Shown piece by piece: positions 18,422 to 30,252 of a DNA stretch of 49,622 nucleotides (within the stretch, counting starts at the first letter, position 1; every line of letters begins with the position of its first letter). The notes beneath the pieces are model-generated. The model made no database searches. It was not told the origin of the DNA and saw nothing but the letters and a program-made list of their open reading frames with translations. The position numbers and the translations under genes were made by a program. The stretch lies in the NCBI GenBank assembly GCA_947464955.1, contig CANHZI010000009.1, positions 1-49,622 of the forward strand. The letters run 5' to 3'. Source of the stretch: Oxalobacteraceae bacterium (GTDB taxonomy: Bacteria; Pseudomonadota; Gammaproteobacteria; Burkholderiales; Burkholderiaceae_D).

Positions 18422-19942
18422 ATGCCCTCCAACAAGAAACCTAGCTCAAAGAAAGGCAACATGTTACTTCAGCCCGTTATTCTCTCGGGTGGTTCTGGCA
18501 CACGTCTCTGGCCACTTTCCCGCGAAAAACATCCGAAACAATTACTCTCACTGTTTAACAATGAGACTATGCTGCAAGCGACCGCATCGCGCGTCAAAAG
18601 CTTTCACGGCGAAGTCGCGGTCAGCGATAAATTAATCGTTGTCTGCAATGAAGAGTATCGTTTCATTACCGCTGAGCAACTGCAATCTGTCGGCTTTGAT
18701 AATTGCACTTTATTGCTTGAGCCGGTCGGTCGTAACACGGCACCTGCGGTCACTTTAGCCGCGATGTCTGCGCTGGAAAAAAATGAAGATAGCGTGCTCT
18801 TGATTATGCCTGCAGATCACAATATTTCTGACACAGCAAAATTCCATCAGGCAGTCGCAACAGGCTTACCGCAAGCGATCAATGGCGCAATGGTGACTTT
18901 CGGCATCGTTCCGAATCATCCAAACACTGGCTACGGTTATATCGAGATCGGTCAAAAATTAGCAGACAGTGAAGCCGTGGCGCTCCGCAATTTCGTCGAG
19001 AAGCCAAATGCTGAAGTCGCACAAACTTATCTCGATAGCGGCAACTACGTTTGGAACAGTGGCATCTTTATGATGCGTGCAAGCGTATGGTTGAAGGCCA
19101 TCGAGCATTTCAATCCAGCGATGTATGCCGCATGCAAAGCTTCGATTGATAACGCCAATATCGATATCGATTTTGTGCGCATTCACAAAGACCATTTCAA
19201 CGCATGCCCTTCGGATTCAATCGACTATGCAGTGATGGAAAAACTCGCTAGCGCTCCCGAACTCAATATTAGCGCTAGCGTCGTACCGTTCGACGCTGGC
19301 TGGTCTGATGTTGGTGCCTGGGATGCGGTCTGGGAAGTTTCGGATAAAGACGAAGCCGGCAATTCACTACGTGGCGATGTGATTGTCGAAGATTCCCGTA
19401 ACTGCTTGCTCGTGTCCGATAGCCGCTTACTCGCTTGCCTAGGTTTAGATGATGTGATCGTGGTAGAAACACCTGATGCGGTGTTAGTCACGAATAAGGC
19501 AAACACAAGCAATATCAAACGTGTCATCACGCGCTTGAAAGATAAAAGCTACGCGCAGACCGACAATCATCGTAAAGTGTATCGTCCATGGGGACACTAC
19601 GACTCAGTCGATCGTGGTGAACACTTCCAAGTCAAGCGTATTGTGGTGAAACCGGGTGGCAGTCTCTCAATGCAGATGCATCAACACCGTGCTGAGCACT
19701 GGATCGTGGTGACAGGAGTCGCCCGCGTGACACGTGGCGACGAAGTCATGACGCTTAAGGCAAACGAGTCAACCTACATCCCTTTGGGTGTTAAGCATCG
19801 CTTAGAGAATCCTGGAACGGTTGATCTTGAAGTTATCGAGGTGCAGTCTGGAACCTATTTAGGTGAAGATGATATCGTACGTTTTGGCGATATCTATGGC
19901 CGCCATGATGACAGCCAAACCGAACAAGCCAAACTTGCCTAA
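18422..19942 (+). CDS. manC: Mannose-1-phosphate guanylyltransferase / mannose-6-phosphate isomerase
   Basis: 506 residues, the normal length for the type II bifunctional enzyme. The N-terminal nucleotidyltransferase domain has the signature LSGGSGTRLWPLSRE and the KQLL motif. The C-terminal cupin-type isomerase domain (about 385-490) has YRPWGHYDSVD and MQMHQHRAEHW. It makes GDP-mannose, the substrate for Gmd, also in this locus. GAGGA 8 nt upstream supports this start; the ATG at 18461 is a shorter alternative. First gene of the manC-wzm-wzt operon. No phosphomannomutase gene is visible in the window. Confidence 0.95.
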   Translation: MPSNKKPSSKKGNMLLQPVILSGGSGTRLWPLSREKHPKQLLSLFNNETMLQATASRVKSFHGEVAVSDKLIVVCNEEYRFITAEQLQSVGFDNCTLLLEPVGRNTAPAVTLAAMSALEKNEDSVLLIMPADHNISDTAKFHQAVATGLPQAINGAMVTFGIVPNHPNTGYGYIEIGQKLADSEAVALRNFVEKPNAEVAQTYLDSGNYVWNSGIFMMRASVWLKAIEHFNPAMYAACKASIDNANIDIDFVRIHKDHFNACPSDSIDYAVMEKLASAPELNISASVVPFDAGWSDVGAWDAVWEVSDKDEAGNSLRGDVIVEDSRNCLLVSDSRLLACLGLDDVIVVETPDAVLVTNKANTSNIKRVITRLKDKSYAQTDNHRKVYRPWGHYDSVDRGEHFQVKRIVVKPGGSLSMQMHQHRAEHWIVVTGVARVTRGDEVMTLKANESTYIPLGVKHRLENPGTVDLEVIEVQSGTYLGEDDIVRFGDIYGRHDDSQTEQAKLA

Positions 19943-19957
19943 CGTTTAGGATTCCGC

Positions 19958-20752
19958 TTGAAAGCATTACTCTTATCACTATGGCGCTTCCGGCATTTCA
20001 TGCTGTCGTCAATCAAAGCCGAGTTTCGCGGTCGCTTTGCACGCAGTAAATTGGGCGCTTTATGGATGATCCTCAACCCCTTAGCGCAAGCAACTATTTT
20101 CGCTATCGTGCTTTCCGAGTTTCTAGGAGCACGTTTGCCCAATAGCACTAACAAAGCCGACTATCCAATCTATCTGATGGCGGGTACTGCGGCTTGGGGT
20201 TTGTTTTCGGAAATCGTCACACGTTGTACCACAGTGTTCATTGATTATTCGAACACCTTGAAGAAGATTGCATTTCCTCGTTTATGTTTGCCGATGATTG
20301 TCGGTGGCAGCGCCATCATCAATCACTTTTTGTTATTGATCGCCATTAGTGTGGTCTTTCTGTTCTTTAACCACTACCCGCAAACTGCATGGATTGCATT
20401 GCCCGTTGGCATGGCTCTGATCATCATGTTTGCGTTTGGGCTTGGCATTTTACTTGGCTTATTGAATGTGTTTTCGCGCGATGTTGGTCAGGTCTTAGGC
20501 ATCGTCATGCAATTATGGTTCTGGCTTACACCCGTGGTGTACACGGCCGAAAGTTTGCCAAAACAATTTCGTTTCCTCGCGGACTTCAATCCCATGGCTG
20601 GGCTAGTCAAGATTTATCAAGACGCTTTGCTTTACGGAAAATTCCCTGATTGGTCGAGTCTCACTCTTCCGTTTGTTTGCGTCACTGGCTTATTTCTATT
20701 TTCGTTTTGGGTTTTCCGCCGCGCCAGTGCTGATTTGGTCGATGCATTATGA
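19958..20752 (+). CDS. wzm: ABC-2 type polysaccharide export permease
   Basis: 264 residues beginning with TTG at 19958 (TTAGGA upstream), 15 bp after manC. It has six predicted membrane helices. The N-terminal amphipathic part with SKLGALWMILNPL is typical of Wzm/KpsM/TagG permeases. The stop overlaps the start of wzt by 4 bp (ATGA), which indicates translational coupling. With Wzt it exports a lipid-linked polysaccharide (O-antigen or capsule-like) across the inner membrane. Confidence 0.93.
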   Translation: MKALLLSLWRFRHFMLSSIKAEFRGRFARSKLGALWMILNPLAQATIFAIVLSEFLGARLPNSTNKADYPIYLMAGTAAWGLFSEIVTRCTTVFIDYSNTLKKIAFPRLCLPMIVGGSAIINHFLLLIAISVVFLFFNHYPQTAWIALPVGMALIIMFAFGLGILLGLLNVFSRDVGQVLGIVMQLWFWLTPVVYTAESLPKQFRFLADFNPMAGLVKIYQDALLYGKFPDWSSLTLPFVCVTGLFLFSFWVFRRASADLVDAL

Positions 20753-22017
20753 GTTCACATATTTCTTCAGATAACAGCAAAACCATTTTGCAGGTGGAAG
20801 GCGTCGGCAAATGCTACTCAAAATTCAATAGCAGTCTTGCACGACTCTTGCATTGGATCGGCTTCCCCAGCAAAGCAACGAGTGAATATTGGGCCAATAA
20901 GAACATCAGTTTTTCGGTGCAAAGTGGTCAGGCGGTAGCAATTATTGGGCAGAATGGTGCTGGCAAAAGTACTCTGTTAAAAATGATCACTGGTACGGTA
21001 CGCCCAACTGTCGGCAGTATCGCGGTCAGCGGTAGTATTAGTGCGATGCTCGAATTAGGCTTAGGCTTTAATCCTGAATTCACTGGCAGGCAGAACGCTT
21101 ATATGGCGGGTGGCTTGATGGGGCTGAGCCAGAAGCAGCTTGATGCCTTAATGCCCGAGATTGAAGCCTTTGCCGAGATCGGTGAATTCTTCGAGATGCC
21201 TTTACGTGTGTACTCCAGCGGTATGCAGGCTCGTCTTGCATTTGCCGTAGCGACCGCTGTGCGCCCTGATGTTTTGATCGTCGATGAGATTCTTTCGGTC
21301 GGTGATAGTTATTTTCAACATCGCAGTTTTGACCGTATCAAACAGTTCAAAGAACAAGGCACTTCTATCATTTTGGTCACGCATGGAATGAGTGATGTGC
21401 GCGCGATCTGTGATCACGTTATTTTGATCGACAAAGGGCAAGTCTTAAAGCAAGGTGCACCAGATGAAGTTGTCGACTTTTATAATGCCATGATCGCGCA
21501 AAAGGAAAACGAGAGACACGCGATTGAGCAAAGACGAGATGCGCAAGGCTGGCTCAAAACGCGTTCAGGCTCGGGTACTGCTATCGTCACCAAACTCGTT
21601 TTGCAAGATGCAGGCACAGGTGAAGAAGTGGCAGCGGCACTGGTCGGCCAGGCTTTGAACTTGGTATGTGATGTACAAATCAATGGCACAATTCCCGAGT
21701 TGGTACTGGGAATGATGATGCGCGACAAACAGGGTAGCGTCATTTGGGGCTCAAATACTTTCCACACCCAATCGGTGCAACGCGATTTACAAGAAGGCGA
21801 TCGCCTACGGTATACACTACCGTTTGAATGCCGTTTGGGACCAGGCTCTTACTCTGTCACGACCGCACTCACACGTGGCGAATCTCACCTCGATCAGAAT
21901 TTTGAGTGGTCAGACAATCTCTTGGTATTTGATGTGATTAATGTCGACAAAAATATCTTTATCGGCAGTCAATGGTTACCCAACTCTTTTCAAGTGGATC
22001 GCGCAACAACGGGCTAG
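20749..22017 (+). CDS. wzt: Polysaccharide ABC transporter ATPase with C-terminal cargo domain
   Basis: 422 residues. The ATPase domain covers about 1-250: Walker A GQNGAGKST (67-75), signature YSSGMQ (155-160), Walker B VLIVDE (175-180) and a switch His in VTHGMSD. Residues about 276-420 form a beta-rich Wzt C-terminal domain, which in characterised systems (E. coli O9a Wzt) recognises the terminal modification of the finished chain. Its presence predicts that this polymer carries a non-reducing-end cap, which fits the nearby methyltransferase. It ends 38 bp from a convergent glycosyltransferase gene. Confidence 0.94.
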   Translation: MSSHISSDNSKTILQVEGVGKCYSKFNSSLARLLHWIGFPSKATSEYWANKNISFSVQSGQAVAIIGQNGAGKSTLLKMITGTVRPTVGSIAVSGSISAMLELGLGFNPEFTGRQNAYMAGGLMGLSQKQLDALMPEIEAFAEIGEFFEMPLRVYSSGMQARLAFAVATAVRPDVLIVDEILSVGDSYFQHRSFDRIKQFKEQGTSIILVTHGMSDVRAICDHVILIDKGQVLKQGAPDEVVDFYNAMIAQKENERHAIEQRRDAQGWLKTRSGSGTAIVTKLVLQDAGTGEEVAAALVGQALNLVCDVQINGTIPELVLGMMMRDKQGSVIWGSNTFHTQSVQRDLQEGDRLRYTLPFECRLGPGSYSVTTALTRGESHLDQNFEWSDNLLVFDVINVDKNIFIGSQWLPNSFQVDRATTG

Positions 22018-22054
22018 AGCAACGGGAAGTTTCAAAACAAGGCCAAGCGACTAT

Positions 22055-23164
22055 TCACTTGATGAGCTGCTGGTATAGATTCTGATAACGCGCAGCCATT
22101 CTTTCCGCAGTAAATAATTCTTCATAGCGCGCGGTCGCATTTTGGCCCATGCGCGCAGCTTTTTCTGGACTCGCCAGCAAATCTTGCATCGCTGCGCGGA
22201 AAGCAAGCGCATCGTTTGCAGGAGCCACGATGCCCGTGTATTGATCGAGATTGACGTAAGAAGTACCTGTACCGATCTCACAAGAAATCATGGGTTTACC
22301 GAACATCGCGGCCTCAAGCAAGGTAATACCAAACGCCTCGGATCTCAAATGAGAAGGAAAGGCCAAGGCGTAACACAAGCTTAAGAGCGCAACCTTATCC
22401 GTTTCTGGAAGGGCGCCCAAGAAATGTACGTGCTGCAAATTCAATGCTTGCGCTTGACGTTTTAGTTCTTGCTCGACCGGGCCATCTCCCAAAATGACGA
22501 TAGGTATTTGCGTCCCAGCTGCAGCCTCAAGCAAGACATGCAAACCCTTGTAATAACGCAGCATGCCGACGAAAAGAAAGAATGGCTGCGGAAAGCGCGC
22601 ACGCCATTTCCTTAAATCTTCATCAGCGGCCTGCGGGTAAATACTACGATCTAAGCCGTAAGTAATGATTTCAGTCTTATCGCGATATTTTGCTAAGGTC
22701 GGGCTAGTCGCCAAATAATTGGGCGAGGTTGCAACGATGCGATCAACTCTATTTAGAAACTTGTTTTGCAAAGGTTGATAGAGCTTCAACAAATACTTTT
22801 GGCGAACAATGTCGGAATGATAGGTGACTACGCTAGGCTTTTGAATACCGCAGGCAAAATGCGCGATATCCATAAAAGGCCATGGAAAATGGTAATGAAT
22901 AACATCGGCTTTCGCTGCGAGTTGTTTAAAGCGGGTTAATGCAGACCACGAAAAACCGGCTGAAGCGATTTCTAGATCGAGTGGTGCCCTGTGGACGGGC
23001 CGACCTTCGTATTCAATTTCAAGATTCTGTTTATCGCGCGTCAACGTCAAAATTTCTGCATCGATCCCAAGACGAGCAGAACCCGCGACCATTTGACGGA
23101 TGACTTGCTCGACCCCACCAAAACTATCGGGATAATACGTGCGATAAAAATGTAAAACTTTCAT
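22055..23164 (-). CDS. GT4-family glycosyltransferase
   Basis: 369 residues. The N-terminal domain begins MKVLHFYRTYYPDSFGGVEQ, with the glycine loop near residues 16-18. The C-terminal donor-binding domain has FVGMLRYYKG, GDGPVEQELK and the EX7E motif in SEAFGITLLEAAMFG. Cytoplasmic, using a nucleotide-sugar donor that cannot be assigned, likely a GDP-sugar from the neighbouring genes. It is the last gene of the leftward gmd operon, 9 bp after the preceding glycosyltransferase. Confidence 0.92.
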   Translation of the reverse strand: MKVLHFYRTYYPDSFGGVEQVIRQMVAGSARLGIDAEILTLTRDKQNLEIEYEGRPVHRAPLDLEIASAGFSWSALTRFKQLAAKADVIHYHFPWPFMDIAHFACGIQKPSVVTYHSDIVRQKYLLKLYQPLQNKFLNRVDRIVATSPNYLATSPTLAKYRDKTEIITYGLDRSIYPQAADEDLRKWRARFPQPFFLFVGMLRYYKGLHVLLEAAAGTQIPIVILGDGPVEQELKRQAQALNLQHVHFLGALPETDKVALLSLCYALAFPSHLRSEAFGITLLEAAMFGKPMISCEIGTGTSYVNLDQYTGIVAPANDALAFRAAMQDLLASPEKAARMGQNATARYEELFTAERMAARYQNLYQQLIK

Positions 23165-23173
23165 TTATTATAT

Positions 23174-24333
23174 TTATGCTAGAGACTTCGCCATTTTATA
23201 GGCTAACAGAGTTTTATCAACACAGGTATCCCAAGTTAATTCAGATGCGCGCTGCAAACCCTTGGGTATCGCCGCACGACGCCAGGCCTCATCATCCAAA
23301 CCCGTCTCTAACTGTACTCGTATGCCATCAACATCGGCAGGCTCAACCAATAGCGCAGCACCACCTGCTACCTCTGGCATCGACGAACAATTCGAGGTCA
23401 ATACGGGAACCCCGCTCGCCATCGCCTCTGCGATAGGTAGACCAAACCCTTCGTAGAGCGATGGGTAGGTGAACAAGCGTGCCCCTGCATATAGCAAAGG
23501 CAGATGCGACTGGGGTACATAACCCAAATATTTCAACCAATTCTGCGCTGAAGCTTGGGCAATTTGCTGGTGTATTTCTTGACTGTTCCAGCCTTCGCCA
23601 CCGACCAAGACTAAAGGCCAACGTTGGCGCATCGCCGACGGCAACTTTGCATACGCAGCAATTAGATTACTCAAATTCTTGCGCGGCTCTATAGTAGAAA
23701 CAAACAAACTATAAGCTTGTGCTTGCAAACCATAGGTTTTCAGCACATCGTTCAATTCCGCCATCGGTCGGGGATGATAAACAGGATCGACCCCCAGCGG
23801 TATCGCCTTCACTTTAGCTTCAGCCAATTTAAATTCCTGCAACAGCTCTTGGCGTGTGGCTTCAGAGTCGGTTAATACGACCTGCGCTCTATGCACCGCC
23901 TGCGGAATCAATTGCCGCATACGCTCTATACGCGTCGCCGGATGCCAATCGCTGGGGTAGTAAGCCGAGAGATCATGAATCGTGACAACCGTCGGAATAT
24001 CGACCTCAGGGACAAAAAAGTTCGGTCCATGAAAGACGGTATCACGCAATCGATTAATTTGATACGCCGCCAGCCTTGGCATGACACGGCCATAGATGCG
24101 CGACACCACAGGATTCTTTCCTAATTGATGACGCCAATCGAACTTATTTCGCGGTTTGGATTCTACAGGCTGAGCGGTCTCACCGAGATTGGGTAGAGTT
24201 CGCCAGAGTCCATCAGATAAAAAACGTAGAGATTCGACTTCTTGATGTTGAGGTAGCCGGTTTGCCAATTCCCACACATATCGACCTATCCCCGCCAGAG
24301 GCGGACGAACTGCTTCAATCGATAAGACGAGAT

Positions 24334-24337
<4 letters not shown>
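23174..24337 (-). CDS. GT4-family glycosyltransferase (mannosyl/rhamnosyltransferase-like)
   Basis: 387 residues starting with GTG at 24337, which overlaps the stop of the Rmd-like gene by 4 bp (GTGA). Motifs: PLAGIGRYVWEL near the N-terminus, VTIHDLSAYY, STIEPRKN and YEGFGLPIAEAMASG. The pattern is that of bacterial GT4 mannosyl- or rhamnosyltransferases of the WbpY type; donor and linkage are not certain. The position directly after gmd and rmd supports use of GDP-D-rhamnose or GDP-mannose. Confidence 0.92.
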
Positions 24338-26389
<2,052 letters not shown>

Positions 26390-26431
26390 TCAGCGCAAAA
26401 TGGAATGGTTTCATATTGCGCCTACATATTC

Positions 26432-26447
26432 TGTGATAAACATCACA
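26432..26447 (-). promoter_or_regulatory. CRP-type operator before gmd
   Basis: TGTGATAAACATCACA is a full TGTGA-N6-TCACA match, centred about 92 bp upstream of the gmd ATG in the 199-bp gap between pyrE and gmd. The AT-rich stretch near 26370-26385 could hold a -10 element, putting the site near class I distance. The best cognate is the CRP-like regulator at 12471-13172, by inference. Confidence 0.7.
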
Positions 26448-26546
26448 TTTTAGCAGTATACCTGCACTCACTACCAGAAACGGTAATTTTTTGTCATCTA
26501 TTTGTAAGCAACTATAAGAGTTCTTGCAAATCCGACCCAATATCGA

Positions 26547-27215
26547 TCAGATCGCGCCGTATTTTTGACGATAGGCACCAACTGCGTCTTTATACTGTGC
26601 CAGCGCAGAATCAGCTTCTGCATTCGAGAGACATTCAAACAAATCGTTCAAATTAGCGATGGCAATAACAGGAATTCCATACAAGCGGCTCACCTCTTGT
26701 ACCGCAGAATGATCAGACAATTGATCATCTTTACCAGCGCGTTCCATACGATCTAAAGCGATCAAGACCGCAGCAGGCATGGCACCAGCTGCGCGAATTA
26801 GCTCGACGGATTCGCGTACCGATGTGCCAGCTGAAATCACATCGTCGACAATCACAATCTTCCCTGCCAATTTTGCACCGACGATCGTGCCACCTTCTCC
26901 ATGGTCTTTTGCTTCTTTACGATTGTATGCAAACGCTACATTACGACCTTTGCTAGCAAGCGCCACCGCGGTCGCCGATGCCAAGGTAATTCCTTTGTAT
27001 GCTGGGCCAAACAACATGTCAAATTCGACGCCAGAATCGAGTAGAGTTTGCGCATAGTAATTCGCGATCTTGCCCAAATTAGTGCCATCATTGAACAATC
27101 CCGCATTAAAAAAATACGGTGATGTACGACCAGCTTTGGTGATGAACTCTCCGAAGCGAATCACTTCAGCATCTACTGCAAATTGAATAAATTCTTGTTT
27201 AAGTTTGGTATTCAT
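26547..27215 (-). CDS. pyrE: Orotate phosphoribosyltransferase
   Basis: 222 residues from ATG 27215, preceded by GAGGAA at suitable distance; an upstream in-frame start at 27239 is less likely. The PRPP-binding motif VIVDDVISAGTS lies at 121-132, and the FGPAYKGI loop and NRKEAKDHGEGG are conserved. It forms OMP from orotate and PRPP in pyrimidine synthesis. A housekeeping gene set between glycan genes on the same strand, 67 bp after the two-module glycosyltransferase; possibly co-transcribed. Confidence 0.97.
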   Translation of the reverse strand: MNTKLKQEFIQFAVDAEVIRFGEFITKAGRTSPYFFNAGLFNDGTNLGKIANYYAQTLLDSGVEFDMLFGPAYKGITLASATAVALASKGRNVAFAYNRKEAKDHGEGGTIVGAKLAGKIVIVDDVISAGTSVRESVELIRAAGAMPAAVLIALDRMERAGKDDQLSDHSAVQEVSRLYGIPVIAIANLNDLFECLSNAEADSALAQYKDAVGAYRQKYGAI

Positions 27216-27282
27216 TTCTGACTTCCTCATTTCTCTCAAATCAACACATAGTCAACAACACTAGCCGACACTGGTCCACTTT

Positions 27283-30252
27283 TTAGCCCCACAACTTTTT
27301 TAGGTCGATAGCTTTGCTGATTGTCGTGTCGCTTAATTCTTTCAACTCCAAGACTAATGGAGTAATCCCCAGTACCGATAAACTCTGTTCTAGGCCTGGC
27401 TCCAGCTTGGCGTTCGCACTTGACCCTACAATATGTAATAGGCGATCTTGCGCGGTAAGCTCTATCGGTTCCAAGTCAAAATGATCGGCAACGAAAGAAC
27501 TCAATCCGAATATTTCCTCAAATTGCTTCAGCGCTAAACGCAAGACGCCATCCTCTTGCACACTAGCGGGAATAACTTGTACATGCGCTGGAACTTCTTG
27601 TAACAAGCGGTTCAAACATGCTTGCAACTGCGAGCGATCGAGATCAAGGAGCATCGCATCCCACTGAATCAGCAAACGATTGCGATGATGCGACACGCGG
27701 TTTCTTTGTAAGCATGTTGCAGCTTGCATTAAGTCTTGTTGAGAGAATACAGACTCGAGTTCAGCAATTTGTTGAATGGTGTCGCGCAAATGCACGGATG
27801 CGCCTGTTTGATATACACGCTCAATCGCGTCGCAATACTCGATTGCGATCTGATTTGGCGCGTGTTTACCAGCAATATAATCACGCGCTTTCTTTGCGTA
27901 ATCTGCCCTCAGAGCCTCATCGTTTCGTATGGTTTCAAGCAAAGAAGCGAGTTGATTTGCATCGACGTCTTCCTCTAACTTCATCAAGGGTTCGTCTGGC
28001 AACTCTGCCATCGAGCCATTCTTATTGATGATCGTTGGCAAACCATAAGCTAAACAGTCTAGAACCGTACCAGAGGTTTCTCCACGAGAAAGTCCTCTCA
28101 ACTGCACAGCCATGTCTGCCGCTTGTAAATAGTCTCTGAACAAGTCGAGATCCGCAAAGCCCGTAATTTTGATCCGATCTGCAGCGCCAGATTGCTTAAT
28201 TGTCTGCAGCAGTTCAGCACCATATTCACCACCATCATTCTTGCCTACAAAAACGAGATGACAATTCACATCCGCCGCTAAGCTAGAGTCTATCCACGCG
28301 CGCAACAAAACATGATTTAACTTGGTCGGCCCAAGTATTCCGAAAGTACAGAGCAAGAAATCCTTGTCCTGCAAACCCAATTTTGCGCGTGCGCGTTGTC
28401 GATCGAGTTTCTGCGGCAAAACTCGCAGATGTTGAATCAATCGCCAATCTTGTGAAGCCTCGGCGCCATACCATTTTCTAGCAAGTTCTTTTGAATAACC
28501 AGAATGGACAATAATGCCATGCGCGCGATCCAATACAAATTGATTGCATGGGTAATCCCAAATGATTTGATTCAAATCACCTGTTTGCAGCTTTCGAACC
28601 AAAGCCGCATATCCGTGCGCCTGAAACAGTGCCGTTTCCCAAATGCCCTTCCTGCGCCCAGTTAGATCCAGATGTGCAATTAAGCCACTATGATAAAAAT
28701 CATGCAGCACCACCACCCCGGGATACGTTTCCATGGCATCGAGCATGTATTCATGGAACATTGAGTTTCCGAAGTTATAGACAACGCGATCAAACTTCTT
28801 AGCGTGCTGCACAAACCAATTAAAATCGCGGAGTGGGAAATTTGCGCCTATCCACGGGTCCGACACTTCAAGCTGATCGACAATTATGTCGATGTCGTAG
28901 TGGGCTGCCAATTCAGGTAATAGCTCTGCGCTATAGTCTGCAATCCCCGACTGCGCAGGAGGTATAGGTGAAAAATACGCCAATCTTGGGCGCTGTGGTT
29001 TAATGACTTCGGCGGCCTGTAACTTGTGCTGTTGCCAGCATGTTGTAATCGCCGATAACGCACGAACAGCAGATGCGTCCCATGAAAATTTCTTCGCTTG
29101 TTCGATACCATGCGCAACTAATCTCTCACGCAAACTTGAATCACTCAAGACTTCTTGTATTTTCTGCGAGATCTTAGCCAGATCACGTGGGTCGAAAAGC
29201 GCGTCCTCGTATCCAACAACCTCGGGTAGGCTACTGGTGTTGGCGGCAATGACAGGTGCTCCACAAGCCATGGCTTCCAGTGCAGGCAAACCAAATCCTT
29301 CATGCCACGATGGAAATACAAAAAGTTCGCATGCATGATATAGCTTAGGTAGATCTTCATCAGGAACGAAGCCTGTCATGATCAATTCGTCGTGATCTAA
29401 ACCGAGTGTCTTTGCAAGTTTTTGTAATCGATGGCGATCGTTTTCATGAACGCTACATACAATAGCTAACTGATGCTGCTTTCGAGTTTCGGCAGGTAAA
29501 TTTGCGTATGCTTCAATCAATCCCTCAATGTTCTTACGAAGATCAATGCCCCCCGTATACATCACAAAACGACGAGTAATTCCATACCGCTGCTTCAACT
29601 GAGCCAGCTCGGTATCTGGCCAATCTGCGACAAAAAAGCGCTCATCGACCGCTGAGGAAATGTTCACAACCCGGGATTCAGGCAGATGCAAATAATTGAG
29701 CCCCTCTTGCCTAGAAGACTCTGAGATAGCCAATAGGACGTTTGCACGTTTTAGTCCTTGAACCTTGCGATAGTACCAAGCGCGAACTTGCTCGTTTTCA
29801 AGGTAAGGCCGCGCATTAATCAGCGGAATTAAGTCATACAGCGTAATCGCCACGGGAATAGAATGCCTATCTAAGGTCCCAACGCTGGTGACAGCATCAT
29901 CGCTCAAACCTTCAAATAAGCTGCTGATATGAACGATATCTGGAGCAAGTTCACGAATTGCTTGCTCTCGAATCAGTTCATTGGCCCGAAGGCGCCAAGC
30001 ATTACCAGCGTCTAACTCAGCAGATGGTGTTAAGCCATGCCAAACATGGATGTTTTCAGCTGGAAGTGAGGTCGCAAAAATATCTCGAATTTCAGCGATC
30101 GAGTCTGGGAAGGCTGCGTTCAACAGCAAATGGATATCGTGCTCTTTCCCTTGTCTCACCATCGCTCTTGCAAGCGCCATTGAATAGCGCCCTATGCCAC
30201 GAGTTCGACTACCACTTGATTGGCAGGCTTGGAGATCGATGAGTAAGCGCAT
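27283..30252 (-). CDS. Two-module GT4-type glycosyltransferase with C-terminal extension
   Basis: 989 residues from the ATG at 30252, chosen because AAGGAG lies just upstream and the ATG overlaps the previous stop (TGATG). Module 1 (about 1-405) has RTRGIGRYSMALA, YTGGIDLRKN and HEGFGLPALEAM. Module 2 (about 415-810) has YFSPIPPAQSGIADYS, TFGILGPTKLN and RGLSRGETSGTVLDCLAYG. The last 170 residues or so form an extension I do not recognise. Architecture similar to multi-domain mannosyl/rhamnosyltransferases of ABC-type O-antigen loci. Donor sugar unknown. Confidence 0.9.
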   Translation of the reverse strand: MRLLIDLQACQSSGSRTRGIGRYSMALARAMVRQGKEHDIHLLLNAAFPDSIAEIRDIFATSLPAENIHVWHGLTPSAELDAGNAWRLRANELIREQAIRELAPDIVHISSLFEGLSDDAVTSVGTLDRHSIPVAITLYDLIPLINARPYLENEQVRAWYYRKVQGLKRANVLLAISESSRQEGLNYLHLPESRVVNISSAVDERFFVADWPDTELAQLKQRYGITRRFVMYTGGIDLRKNIEGLIEAYANLPAETRKQHQLAIVCSVHENDRHRLQKLAKTLGLDHDELIMTGFVPDEDLPKLYHACELFVFPSWHEGFGLPALEAMACGAPVIAANTSSLPEVVGYEDALFDPRDLAKISQKIQEVLSDSSLRERLVAHGIEQAKKFSWDASAVRALSAITTCWQQHKLQAAEVIKPQRPRLAYFSPIPPAQSGIADYSAELLPELAAHYDIDIIVDQLEVSDPWIGANFPLRDFNWFVQHAKKFDRVVYNFGNSMFHEYMLDAMETYPGVVVLHDFYHSGLIAHLDLTGRRKGIWETALFQAHGYAALVRKLQTGDLNQIIWDYPCNQFVLDRAHGIIVHSGYSKELARKWYGAEASQDWRLIQHLRVLPQKLDRQRARAKLGLQDKDFLLCTFGILGPTKLNHVLLRAWIDSSLAADVNCHLVFVGKNDGGEYGAELLQTIKQSGAADRIKITGFADLDLFRDYLQAADMAVQLRGLSRGETSGTVLDCLAYGLPTIINKNGSMAELPDEPLMKLEEDVDANQLASLLETIRNDEALRADYAKKARDYIAGKHAPNQIAIEYCDAIERVYQTGASVHLRDTIQQIAELESVFSQQDLMQAATCLQRNRVSHHRNRLLIQWDAMLLDLDRSQLQACLNRLLQEVPAHVQVIPASVQEDGVLRLALKQFEEIFGLSSFVADHFDLEPIELTAQDRLLHIVGSSANAKLEPGLEQSLSVLGITPLVLELKELSDTTISKAIDLKKLWG

